Of a stretch of DNA of 64,000 nucleotides, positions 43,973 through 55,311 are shown piece by piece. Origin of the DNA: Reticulitermes speratus (Eukaryota > Arthropoda > Insecta > Blattodea > Rhinotermitidae). The position numbers were made by a program, and so were the translations under genes. The stretch spans positions 19,138,733 through 19,202,732 of the forward strand of contig JAJKFL010000039.1 in the NCBI GenBank assembly GCA_021186555.1, written 5' to 3'. Under the pieces are notes generated by a model. It had not been told where the DNA came from and did not search any database. It worked only from the letters and a program-made list of their open reading frames with translations. How positions within the stretch are numbered: the stretch's first letter is position 1; each line of letters begins with the position of its first letter.

Positions 43973-44560
43973 TCACACAACGCACTTGCAGAAGTCACAT
44001 ACAAAGATATGAGCAAGTCCTTCAACTTCAGCACAATTTTCGTGGGTCCACTCTTTACATCGGAGACAATGTACCCAATCACTCTCCATACAGGACGCGC
44101 AGGCGCGGTATTTCCTTCCAAGCACCGTTTCTTCTTCCTCACATCATTTTTTTTACTGGTTGGCTGTTTGATCGCTTACCTTTTTTAATACTTGGCTGGC
44201 TTCTTTCTTGTCCTCAAAAGCACCCGAGGCCACTATGTCACTCTCAGCACTTGCTCTTTTACTTTGTGCTGCCTGCCATCAGAAAGTTGTGACGGTGTCT
44301 GCCGTGTGATGGTCACTGCTTCTTGACGGGGTAAGAAGTCAGTCACTTCATCTTCAGCGTTTTTCGATCCCTGCAAGCTGAGGACTGTCCGTCATTTCAT
44401 AAGGCAGCTACTCTCAGTACCCTTGAGGATTCCGCATTTCACAAGCATAACTGACGATTACTATACTCTTCCAGCATACTTGCTTTCATTATTACATCTA
44501 TGAGAAATATCCATATCTTTGGCCAAGTCATATGCCAATTTCGAGGGCTCCTTTATGACA
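43973..44560 (-). pseudogene. Tigger/pogo-like transposase relic with C-terminal zinc finger
   Basis: On the minus strand, 44560-44475 encodes KEPSKLAYDLAKDMDISHR then CNNESKYAG, which resembles the CENP-B-type helix-turn-helix region of Tigger/jerky transposases (...LAFxLAxxNxIxHxFNxExxxAGxDW). After a gap without the DDE core come PSQLSDGRQHKVKEQ (about 44290), KKNDVRKKKR (about 44150) and then a zinc finger CASCMESDWVHCLRCKEW (about 44100-44045), THENCAE and FVCDFC, with stop at 43973-43975. The C-x2-C, C-x2-C, H-x2-C, C-x2-C pattern is the PHD-like finger often found at the end of these proteins. Internal stops and a frameshift near 44108 show it is dead; the catalytic region is deleted. 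Confidence 0.6.
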
Positions 44561-45183
44561 AAAGAATTAAACAGCTGTACTGTTCTCTAAATGACAGGCC
44601 AACTGTGCCTCCTTCACTTTCGAAAAGTATTTTCAAATCTGCCCGCCTTTTAATTTTATTTCTGCCTTACTCCCTTTTCTTATTCTTGTCAACCTATCCT
44701 AAAGTCAATTTTTCAACACATTAAAAGACTGAGCGGCTTCGCGTAGGTATGACGCAATAACATAGGTGTCTCGGTCTAGCAGCGAAACACGAATTTCAGC
44801 ACTGCCCGGGGCTTGCAGGCTTTCCGCTACGTGAAATATTGCTCTCACTGACACCTATAATATAAAGCATAAAATTGTCGCTGTGCTTCATTAAGTACCT
44901 CACCAGTTCCACACACTCTGAATTTCTGCATTGTAATGAGAAGAGCAGTAAGCTTCACGTTCCGTCCACTTCAGCCCTTCGGGTAAGAGTCCCAAATTAT
45001 TCATCTATAAGAATTTCGATGGACTCCAGACAGGACGAGTAGCGAAGGGCACGACTTACATTTAAAATAATTTCGATGTGTTACATATCCAACGGTACAT
45101 GTACAAAATAATGTCTAATATTTCCATGCAGTGAAATATCAGCAGTGGTCCATTTCTTAATAATTTAATGTAGGTCTCCAAGC
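44561..45183. other. No recognisable feature
   Basis: Could hold the extreme N-terminus of the Tigger-like relic, but no motif is clear. Confidence 0.35.
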
Positions 45184-45195
45184 AGTATCTATCCT

Positions 45196-45402
45196 CAATA
45201 TAGTTTTCTCGGGCGCACAGCCGCGTCAGTTCGTTTGAATACAACGTTTCGGGGACTAGCTCCGTCCCCATCCTCAGGCAAAACTGTTTTGCCTGAGGAT
45301 GGGGACGGAGCTAGTCCCCGAAACGTTGTATTCAAACGAATTGACGCGGCTGTGCGCCCGAGAAAACTATATTGAATAATGTCGCCGCGAAGTTTTAAAA
45401 CT
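45196..45402 (+). mobile_element. Fold-back element with 12-bp target duplication (family B), nearly perfect arms
   Basis: Arms 45195-45284 and 45286-45375 are 90 bp each with one mismatch, around one central base (45285). The tail, 45376-45402, contains gtcgccgcgaagttttaaaa. Identical flanks agtatctatcct lie at 45184-45195 and 45403-45414. The right arm has CTGAGGA (45293-45299), one extra T, stem GGGGAC (45301-45306) with GTCCCC (45314-45319), GAAAC (45320-45324), GTT, GTA (45328-45330): the full hammerhead core wording. Outer pairing is partial (GTTT with AAAC). Confidence 0.92.
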
Positions 45403-45414
45403 AGTATCTATCCT

Positions 45415-46424
45415 GTTGATTCGCTCCGCGATTTGCGTTTGCGATAAACAAACACCAAGGCCAACGAGAGATGCAAAACCGCAGAGCCAGAATTAAAACT
45501 CTACATATCCCAAACTGGAATCTAGCAAGTTGATGCAGCAGTATTCAGCTAATAACCGGTTCGAATTTTGGGCTGAGTTACCAATTATCCTGATGTCTCC
45601 AGGCAAGGTCGGGATAAGTGCGCTGAAATACATCTGCTTCAAAAATCTCGCTAACCATTTACGACAACCACTCATTCTAACCATTGTAACTTCGTTTTGC
45701 TCTGGTTTATGAATTTCTGTGCTGAGTGTTAGTCTATTTCCACAGCAATGCGTGATTCTAAACATGATGTCGAGCGATGGCAGATGGCGTTTCCAGCATT
45801 GGCCTTGGCGAACAACTAAAAAACCAGAAAGAAAGCCCAATATTTCTGACCGAGATGTTTCATGCGCATCATGGAAAAGAGTAAACGTAACCCTTATCAA
45901 AGTGCCTCTGGTAAATTGTGGAACAATCATGCTTAGAAAATAAATAAAACCAAATTATGGATGTGCTGTGCATGACGCTAATCTCACTAGAACTATATAT
46001 TACACGTCTGTAATTTCTTGTTTACTGAAGCAGCTACGTGGAATCTTGCAATGAATGGTCCTCAGATCAATGTATACAACGGAAATTGCCACCACTTGTT
46101 CTATACATAACAGTCATGCGTACAAACTGTCACTTGGTCAGGAGGATCACTCACTCACACACACGCACGCACAACACCTATCTGATTCAGAGGATCAATT
46201 TCAGCAGTAAAACGTGAACTACTGCACTGTAGCTGAAGATCAGTTGCGTTGCAAACTTTATCGCCAAGTCCATCTCACAAGCTTACCAGTCAGGACGCGT
46301 CTGTCTCAGCTGAATGAACGGACTGGTCTATATTATATAACAACTCTGTATCGACTGCAGCGGTTATTTAATGTTGAATGATATAGGATAATCCCGTTTG
46401 CTGAACTTGAAAGGATTAAGAGCT
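45415..46424. other. No recognised gene
   Basis: The 145-codon minus ORF (45493-45930) is the longest non-repeat ORF in the window but has no recognisable domain. I regard it as chance. Confidence 0.3.
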
Positions 46425-46580
46425 CGTGGACTACATAAAGTACTAAACCGACATTCGCCTGGAGGTGCTGAGTAAAACCACAAAAATCCCGACAAGGAAG
46501 TTGATGTCCGGACCGAGATTAGAACCAAACAGCCCCAGAGCGTGTCAGAAGCGCCGTTTGAGCCAATCTGCTCGATGGAT
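46425..46580 (-). mobile_element. tRNA-headed SINE, diverged
   Basis: On the minus strand a head with an A-box-like tggctcaaacggcgcttct and a B-box-like ggttctaatctc (46516-46527) is followed by a body with gggatttttgtggttttact and cacctccaggcgaatg, like the SINE at 55045. Confidence 0.55.
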
Positions 46581-47339
46581 TTGGTTACCTTAAGTCTGCG
46601 TGCAAGAGGACTCGATGTTAGTTTGGTGATGACCTTTTTATTTTCTTTATTTTAAGTGTACTGAATAAAGTATTTAAGTTCATACTGTCACCTTAAAGAC
46701 GCAAGTTACAATACGCAGTGGATTCTAAGTAAATTACAAATCAAAATTACAGACAACAGAACAGGAGAGCCAGTGGTCCGTGAACAGAGTATGGCGCAAC
46801 ACTAGTGTTATAATCATTCGCGATACTACTTCATCAAATTTCTCGATGATTAAGCTATGGCTGCACAGCTACCACCTCTCTTTCCGTTAGCGGTATCAGA
46901 GCTGATTACCTGATTACCTTCCTTTACCTTCCGCGCTGGCGAGAGGCACAATACAGTACTACCCTGACAGTATCAGTGGATCACACACTTCCAGACAGTC
47001 GTACAATACTGTGAATAAAACTGCTACTTCTAGGCTACATTTCGTACATTAGTCGGTGAAAGTCGGCATACTTCTGCTTCTCACAACATACAAATCGCAG
47101 TCAGATTGTCATAAAATACAACAGGTTACGACAGACATTTGAAGGTGTAGAACTTTTGGCACTATGGCAATTGACCTCACAAGGAAGTCCGGGATATAGA
47201 AGTCAGTGAAGTGAATGGCTGCAAGGACACTAGAATGGTGTGACCTGTCAGCTGTCAGCTTCTTGTTGCATTCTCCGATAGTTTTAACACAATGGATGAT
47301 CTTGTAACCGGCGGAGCGGTAGAAGAGTAGGTGACAAAA
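46581..47339. other. No recognisable feature
   Basis: Nothing supported. Confidence 0.4.
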
Positions 47340-47515
47340 CTAAATGCCTTCCCCCCTGCCGTCCAGGCACTTAACAATGAATTTACTTACCTAAACTATC
47401 TCGGATCAGGCAACTCCACAGGGAGAGGGACAGCGCGAGATTGGGTATCAAACCTCGGCCGTCCAGCCCATAGCCAATCAGTTCACTGAATTAAGTATAC
47501 CGGCCCATGCAGTTC
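47340..47515 (-). mobile_element. SINE-1-like copy, diverged
   Basis: The minus strand starts tgggccggtatacttaattc and passes gctatgggctggacggccg and ggtttgatacccaat (B box). The body is largely replaced or diverged. Confidence 0.5.
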
Positions 47516-48548
47516 ACCGGGGCGAGATCCAATTCGAGAATCGAAATCCAATCCTCCATCCCGCACTCAGCCACTTTACTGGTAGAACTATATCCCAGCC
47601 GAAGCAGTCCCACGTGCAGGCCGGAAACTTCGGGTCGCTAAGGCAACCAGGCGCCTCAGTATCACGCTCAGCAGGAACACTTTGTGTCCGCCCCCGCATC
47701 ACTGATTGCAAGAATTGTTGGCGCTTTCTCCGCGGCCGTCAAGGGAGAAACGCCTGGGACGTCAAGTGAAGAAACCGGAAACACGTTTCTAGGACTCAAA
47801 AATGACCTCTGTCTGCACTGTGAGGTGGCGGCGGTAAAATGACACGAGGAGAATCAGTTGCGTTTATTTAAAACAGCTTATGACTATATTTAGATTACCG
47901 TTCAAAAACATGATACTGATGATACAGACTCTTGTTACAGGGATCGAACCTGTAGCTTCTCTTCGCTTCCCCATTTTAACTAAATACTTCGGTACATTTT
48001 GATTAACGAAAGAAAATGTGCGCTGACTAATTACTATAACTGCACCTTCTTCCTAATTTTTACATACGCTGGATCGGTAGTCAAACGTCCAGACCAAATA
48101 TCTCTACCTCGGGCCGGCTCGCACCGGGTTTTGAACCCAAGGAGGGCCGGACACAGTTTCTCATCGTCACCATGTTCGCAACAGTTGATTTTGAAATTAT
48201 TTCATACATGTTGAACTGGTATGTTTATGGCCTATCTCTGTACCAAATTTCGCATACCTCGCTCCAATCGCCATCAAACCATACCGTAAAGACTAACGTA
48301 CAACAAAAATATTAACAAAAGTTGCATGATCTTCGACGATCTATTACCAAGTCTCATTTCAGGATCTTAGAGGAAGTGGTGTTAGTGTCGCAACCGGCTC
48401 AAAAATTCGCACGTCAGCCATGCTGCTATTATTCATTATAGGGAATAAAAAGCATGGCGTTGGGTGTATTTCAACAACACAATGTTCACGCGAAATTTCG
48501 TAAGAATCGGTCATCTGGTTCAAAAGCCGAAAAGTGAGATATGCAGGT
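47516..48548. other. No gene; possible tRNA-like head at 47925-47990
   Basis: A minus-strand B-box-like ggttcgatccc lies near 47939-47949. Near 48230 and 48480 are phrases (ctgtaccaaatttcgcatac; gcgaaatttcgtaagaatcg) typical of retroelement 3' ends, without enough for a call. Confidence 0.3.
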
Positions 48549-48573
48549 ACAACACACACACACACACACACAC
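48549..48573. repeat. (AC)n microsatellite
   Basis: About twelve AC units. Confidence 0.92.
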
Positions 48574-48724
48574 AGTCAAACGGCACGGTGATCTCATAAA
48601 CGGTTTTCTATTCCTTTTAGGGAAACACTAGGCTAACAATGATCCCCACCAACTAATAACATAATTTCTGTAGATATGATTGATTAAACACAGAGGCGTT
48701 ACAAAGCCAGCTGGAAATACGTAT

Positions 48725-49150
48725 TTCCATGGAGCAGAGTCCATCTTAAGAAGCTAACAGGTTGTCAGCCAGTTAAGAAACGCCCCGCATTTTGTGGAAC
48801 CCGAATGTACATTACCATATTCACAATAGCCCGCCACGGGCCCTATCCTGATCCAGGTGAATCCACTCCACAACCCCTCATCCCATTTCTTTGAAATTCA
48901 TTTGAACATTGTCCTCCCATCTACACATAGGCCTTCAAGCGCTCTCTTCTCTTCACCTTTCCCAATCAACACCATTTTCGCATTTCTCTCTTCCCTCACA
49001 CATTTATCAATCCCCGCCCTCCTCAACCTCCTTGACTTGATCATCCCAACAATACTTGGTGACAGCTAAAAATCACTCATCTCCGCATTGTGCATTTTTT
49101 CAGCTTCCTCTCACTTCTTTCCTCTTACATCTAAATAGTACCTCAGACCG
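48725..49150 (-). pseudogene. Non-LTR retrotransposon ORF2 C-terminus and 3' UTR
   Basis: Minus strand: an SSIVGMIKSRRLRRA-like segment at about 49060-49010, the PLxGLCVDGRTMFK linker near 48920, then GVDSPGSG-like decayed codons where VDWIxLAQDRD is expected (about 48860), and the UTR ending at about 48725 (cttcttaagatggactctgc, tccatgg). Frame broken in several places. Same element as 4186-4645. Confidence 0.72.
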
Positions 49151-49204
49151 GAAACATATTACCCTACAAAATCTAGATCATCATTAAAGTTAACTTCAAC
49201 TTGT

Positions 49205-49450
49205 CATTCACCGACTATCCAGAAGCTTACTACGAAGCGTGACCCGAATGTCGAGGTTGTGGTTTAACTCCTGCTTTTCACCCAGAAAGTCCCTGATTGT
49301 ATTCCTGACATTTACGCCGGCCATTCTGTCGAAGGATATTCGCCAGGCAAACGCCGGGAGCACCGTAAAATTAACCACAGTCTCTTCCTTCCACAACGCT
49401 CACCATTAATCATAACCATCCTCTCATCCGACGTTATATATCCTATACAG
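49205..49450 (+). mobile_element. SINE-5 3' part
   Basis: Shares the order ccaggcaaacgccgggagca, ccgtaaaattaaccacag, ctcaccattaatcataacca, catccgacg with the SINE at 55045-55311. The tRNA head is decayed (ggttgtggtttaactcctgc could be the B box). Confidence 0.55.
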
Positions 49451-49603
49451 CTGAAAAAGCATTCTTAAAGCAACATCCTTCAAGTATTAGGGGAAGGGTG
49501 TCGAATCCTTCAATAATTACAATATAATTATATGCGATGGTTCTTCCAAGCAGCTCAACACTTCTCGGTTTCTGTACGTACAGACGTTTTTGCACACTCT
49601 AAA

Positions 49604-49617
49604 CCCCCCCCCCCCCC
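49604..49617. repeat. C14 homopolymer
   Basis: Fourteen C residues, followed a few bases later by an A9 run. Confidence 0.95.
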
Positions 49618-49767
49618 AAGAAAAAAAAATATTGTAGAAGTATAATGTCCATTTGACAAGGGCGTTCACTTTGCGACGATCCGTGAAAGCTGAGCTCTTC
49701 AATGAACCAAACACTACAGACTATGATGACACTCTTTCCTTATAATAAGCAAACATTTCAGCTACAT

Positions 49768-50088
49768 CACTCAACAATTAAACCAGCAAATGCACTTTAT
49801 TTCTTAAGCATGTCTACTAACCCTACATATGTTTCGGCTGCAATAGAGCCATCATCAGGGGTTCAAGGTCACGTTCACTTCAACATTCACTAATCCATTT
49901 GGTATCACCACTTATACACCACAATACCAAATAGATTAGTGAATGCTGAAGTAACGTGACCTTGAACCCCTGATGATGGCTCTATTGCCGCCGAAACATA
50001 TGTAGGATTGGTAGACATGCTTCAGAAATAAAGTGCATTTGTTGGTTTGTTGAGTGATATCAAAATGCACGGTGAACACAACGTAAAA
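49768..50088 (+). mobile_element. Fold-back element with hammerhead-like arms (family A)
   Basis: Arms 49766-49905 and 49924-50058 pair with a few mismatches and one-base gaps. The tail, 50059-50088, has aaaatgcacggtgaacacaa. Flanks ttcagctacat (49757-49767) and ttcagttacat (50090-50100) match at 10 of 11. The left arm on the minus strand has the best motif: AACCC, CTGATGA (49858-49852), one extra U, stem GGCU with AGCC, GAAAC (49835-49831), AUAU, GUA (49826-49824), GGGUU pairing with the leading AACCC over five bases. Confidence 0.85.
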
Positions 50089-50100
50089 CTTCAGTTACAT

Positions 50101-53100
50101 GTAACTATTCAATGTTGGTTGGTAGTTTATATAACTGGCAAGGAGTCAAAACTGTGTACAGAATGAATATATAATCAAAATTAAAGATTCAGAGTCGAAA
50201 ATTAAATAATTATGTAACTTGTTTAATATATGCTCGAATGTGACATTCTAATACAGCATTACAATACCAACCTGATTTTAAAATACTCCAAACACAATCA
50301 AGGCTTCCTATACCTTTTCACACTACGCGATGGGCAAATACGTTTAAGATCATTGCTAAAACTTCAACACCCTGAATGTAGGCATTGCATTAATTTTATT
50401 TAATTCTCATAAAAACCGTAGGCCTTGTACAAAAAAACCTACAGAACGTGAACTGTGGGTTCCATTCTCCTCAACGCTTCTGCCCACAGCAATTTTCGTC
50501 CCGACAAATATCTTGCGACTTCGTTCAAAATGCATGCAGAACAGCATATGGATTTTCATGTGAACTGGTTGTTAAAACTGTTCGACCTAAATTAAAATTG
50601 AAATGGCTCGGTTTTTTCCTTTGGATATCCCCAACATAAAAATTCATAAAACTCTATTCGGCGGTACTTGACTGAATGATTGACTGACTGACTGACTGGC
50701 TTCAATACTGCCCCACAGATTCGAATGCGCCTAGAAAAACATATGCATAGGTAATAAAAGAATGTATCATTTTATGTAAAGAAGTTTGGCTATAGCCCCA
50801 AAATGATACCTCGGTAATATTTTACTCAACCTTGATGGAAACCTCCTGAAGAGTTATAACCCAAAAATCTTTACTGCTGGTGATTTGGTTTAGGCTAATC
50901 TTTGGGTTTGAGGGCTATACAATTTTATTTGCAAATTAGGACTGCGTATACCATTATTTTCGGAAGTTAAATTATTTTTAAATAAGTGGCTACAATCAGA
51001 AATCATACTTTATAGTTCGCCTTAGCAGTAAACATGGTCTACAAAGCGTGAACGGCTCAGTCGTTGGCTAGCGACGCTTCTTCAGACGCACAGATTTAAT
51101 TGCGTTGAATTAGATGGAAATTATTTCGAAAGAGAAGCTAGAAACAAATTTGATATTCCCAAGAACAGACTACAGAAAACCACGAAAACTCACAACCAGG
51201 ATATCAGGTATCCTTGCCGACATTTGAACCTGGTACTTGCCATCTGGAGTGCTGCCGTTACATAAAACTGTTCTAGGATACACTGCAGGAATAAAAGTAC
51301 AATTTTTAATCGTATCACAATGAAAGATGAAGGCAAAACAAAGAAGAGCGCCAAAAAATGACCCAACTCAGCATTCTCCGCCACCAATCTTAAATTGAAA
51401 CGTTCGGACATCGAACCCATCTCCGCTTGGAGGGAGAACACAAACGGTGCGGTCACGAGACGGTCAGAAAAGTCTAACTCCTCGAAAGTAACGCACTGCT
51501 GGGGAATACTAATGTACAGTTGACACTTAAAATATTGCCTACAATACAGTAATACAGACAATGTTAAACATAGCCTACATAATTAGATTCAGATAACGAG
51601 AGACCCTGACATTCTGACATCATCACACGGCCAGTGACGGACAAAAGTTCCTATCTTGTGATTACCGTTTTACTTTATTTAACTGTTTATTTCTGAACCA
51701 CTTTAATCACAAAGTTCAGCTCTGAATTCAGTCAAGATAAACAAAAACAGTACTAAGCTACTAAAGATCGAGAGTTAGTATCTGCTACAATCTAACTTAC
51801 TCTTTTTCTGTATCAACCAGTGTAATCAGAATGTTAAATTCAGCATTGAGAATTCAGTTAAAATAATTAAACACAGTGAAATGCTGATGTAATAAATTGT
51901 GCAGTAACTACATGTAGACTTTATTTTTACCTACAGTCTTGCCTGAATTAAATTTGGCACTGGCTGTCTAGACAAACAGTAATCCAACGAGTTTAACTCT
52001 GACTCATACAGGTCCATTGCAACACCCAATTTACATGAAGATCAAACAGAAACTACCAATGATCTGACAATGTCCTATAAAACGAAACACACAAAAAAAA
52101 AATGGTTTCGAGACATAAAATACGCGGCTTCCGTCGAGACATTTCTTTCGTAAAATGTAAAATAAACAACATGGCGACAGCGCTAAATCTATATACAGCT
52201 TTCTGTGTCACAATAACTAGCAAATCAGTAGAGCTGTAAGTAGGCCTATGTGGCATTTTTGTGGAAATACATAATAAAAATACCATCAGGTTATATATAA
52301 GACTTCTTACACAGCCTGTACAATTATAAATACGGCAAGGGTGCCAACCTTTGATGTTGTATCTGACACCATAACGTGTAGTTGGTATCTACCATTGGAT
52401 ATTTTGCACAGAAATTGCCATTAAATTTTGTAATTATTAACAGTTCTTGCTAGCATTTAAGGCAAAGTACATGACATAGGTCTTTCCCACAACGTTTTCT
52501 TCATACAAAATACACAAAACCATTAGTCAGAAAAATTATAAATTCAATCTGGACCACACGTAAAGCAGGAATTATAATTGAATGATTCCAGCCACGACGA
52601 ATCTGGCCCGTTAACTCATAGTGTATGCTCCATACCAAATTCTATATAAATCCGCTCAGTATTTTCGGATCAAACATGCACACTCAGAGGGAGATAGCCA
52701 ACCACCAGATCCGCATCCTGCGTTCAGTTTTCTGTCATTGTGCAACAAATAAATATAAACGTGACTACACAACCAGCGAAATACTTACGAACCGCTGGTT
52801 GTACAAAATGACGCAGGCCTTGCTGTTAATTCTTTCTCCCCCCACGGAAACTGGATAATATTCGAAGACACTTCTCAAGATTGGCCTTGTCTCTTTTCGA
52901 GTCTGGGTTAAATATTCAGCACTTTGTCCGCAACCTGTTAGCGCAAGTCTACGACCAGTACTTCACACCTCACGTGATCACAGCATGCGGTTAAATTTGG
53001 CAACGGATTCAAAGTTATGGATAGGAAAGGGAAGTGGACTGAAGTATATGTTATCCGTGTTCCAAAAACATCCATTACCTGCGGATGACACATTTTCCGA

Positions 53101-54272
53101 TTTTCCGACTTAGTTCAAATGTTAAAGCCAACTTGCATAGTCTACACAAAATTAAGAAAACTGATAAGAGTAAATCAAGTGACTTCAGATAATAACACTG
53201 GAACTTGGGAAGAATAATATTCTTGGTTCTTCAGTCAGAGTTTTATTTCAGCAGGGATACTAAGATCATCCATAACCGACTTTATCCACTAAATTTCGCA
53301 GTACCAACTACACCCCCATATTAAAGAAGATTTCTTGCGACCAATAACCGTGTCAGCACAATGTCCCAGACAAGGAATCCGGCCTCATTTCCTAAAAAGT
53401 CTCTCTCTGCTGTTATATTCACGAAAAAGTCGCAGAAACCTTTGAAGAAAAGACTAGACTCAGACCAAACTTCGAAGTAGTTAGCACTCATGTGTCAGAG
53501 TATTCTAGAGATGTCAGAGTTTGACAGACAACATGGTCAATGCCAGCAATCGGGATAAATGGTGGGATCTATCAAAATTATATTGGACTGCAAAAAAGAA
53601 AATGGGAGACATCCCTCTAACTGGCGTAGGATAAAAAAAAAAAGTATTCTAGAAGTTCCGATATGGATTCTCGGTTGTAGCGTAGCCTCGCTAGCCTTTG
53701 TAAGTACTTTCATGGTTATCGTGTGACGTCGAGCAGATGCTGGAAGCATCATAAAACAAGCCACGACGGCTTCCTGCAACACCCCTCCTCATTCATCGTT
53801 CACAGCCACTGACACGGTCACAAAACAAACCATAAACTAATTTTATATTTGATTTTTTAATTTTTTGATTTTTTATTCTTTAAAAACAAATTAATGAAAT
53901 AAATACATACATAACAGCCTCCTATTTGACACTACATAACCTGCAGTTGGATGTTAAGAACAATTCATATTTCGAACAAAATTTACATTTACTAGTACCG
54001 AAAAAGTTAGCTCGATAGAATTTGCCAAATCATCTACTGTCTTCTCCTCCCCCTCAAGCATTACATCTGCCAACCACCTCGTGGCCTCGATTATTTCATA
54101 TAGGACTGCAATCCAGTAGCATAAAGTCGGTACATTTAATGCAAAATCGAGTTTGACGGAAGATTCCCCATCAATAAACTCATGCTTCTTAACATTCGCC
54201 ATACAAAATAGCTGACCCAAATTATTCGCCTCCTATGGGGGGAAAGAAAGGGGTGGGGAAAATGTGTTAGCC
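50101..54272. other. Long stretch without recognised features
   Basis: 4.2 kb of AT-rich DNA. Only a short (GACT)n at about 50667-50699 and T-rich runs near 53845-53890 stand out. The ORF of 88 codons on the minus strand (53954-54220) has an ordinary protein-like composition, but no splice or family support was seen. Confidence 0.4.
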
Positions 54273-54345
54273 ACATCCTTGTAAGATGGGACCGACAGGC
54301 TGTCCCGAAACGTCAGTAAACTCGCTGCGTAACAATACAGACAGT
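54273..54345 (+). repeat. Single arm of fold-back family B
   Basis: gatgggaccgacaggctgtc, then ccgaaacgtcagtaaactcg: stem GGGAC with GUCCC, GAAAC, GUCA, GUA as in the element at 39964. The CUGANGA part is decayed to TTGTAAGA. No second arm. Confidence 0.6.
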
Positions 54346-55044
54346 GAAGACCTGTTCGTAACTGGTCTCGACAGCGTGAGTAAAACCAGGAAACAGAAAA
54401 ACCTTGCATGGAAAAAACAGCAATTAACTTCCGGTAGTCACTATCTGCTCGGTGGAAAGAAGATGATGTCACGTAACGAATATCATCCACTGTCAGAAAG
54501 AGGTTGGTGCCGGGGGGGGGGGGGGGTGTTAGGACAGGCACAAAAAGGAATATATGATGATCCTGAGGATGAAGTAAACACGGCTGTTATCTGCAGGGGG
54601 TTGATGTTTCAAACAGTTCGACCTTCAAGTTGAACCCTGACCGTCAGACGCACTATGTTGTATGAACTGTGAAGGAGCCAAGGTGCAAGTCCTCACCGAA
54701 CAAAGACAAATGTACAGAGCATCCTGTCTAAAACGAATACCATGTCTGAATCTCAGAATAATTGACTCTCTGGAGGAAAAGACGTAAGAAAGTGACCGAA
54801 TGAAGGAAAATGTCACAGAACAAACTGCGCAGATACGCTGCATGGGGCACAAAGGTCGAATACGCTGAAAAGAAAATAACAGTAACGTATAATGTAAGGC
54901 TAACACCACTGTATGTAGTTCTATACAATTCATCAGATATATAGAGAAATATTACAGTAGCTAATCTCGAACGACGCGATGTGCCTTGGATAACGACACT
55001 ACACTCCAGTCTCTGAACCGAAAGGAGCAGGTGAATTACAATAT
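54346..55044. other. No gene; G15 at 54512-54526
   Basis: A run of fifteen G. ORFs of about 100 codons on both strands without signatures. Confidence 0.4.
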
Positions 55045-55311
55045 CACTTCTTGTCTATGGGACCGCATTTAGGTACCACCACAGGTTTGCCTTCGGAAGC
55101 TACCGGGTTCGAATCTCGGCCGGAACACCAGCTATCCTGACTGATGATTTTCGTGGTGCTCTTTGGCCCTTCCAGGCAAATGCCGCGATATTACCCCGAT
55201 GAGCCAAAACAGCTTCCAAATCCTTTTCAATTCATCATTCACCAATCATCCGATCATCGACGCTACGCAGTCTCAGATACGGTACTGACAGCCACGTAAA
55301 ATAAACCATAC
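55045..55311 (+). mobile_element. SINE-5, most complete copy
   Basis: Head with B box gggttcgaatctcgg (55105-55119) and an A-box-like tgccttcggaagctac region. Body: cctgactgatgattttcgtg, gcccttccaggcaaatgcc, cattcaccaatcatccgatc, and an end rich in AAATAAA. No flank duplication found. Confidence 0.65.

Noticed and set aside
43786-44292. 168-codon plus ORF
   Set aside because: Antisense to the Tigger-like zinc-finger relic on the minus strand.
45493-45930. 145-codon minus ORF
   Set aside because: No domain, no splice or promoter support, and the plus strand is partly open too; compatible with chance in 64 kb.
53954-54220. 88-codon minus ORF with protein-like composition
   Set aside because: Single unsupported ORF with no family resemblance; kept only as a remark in the 50.1-54.3 kb stretch.
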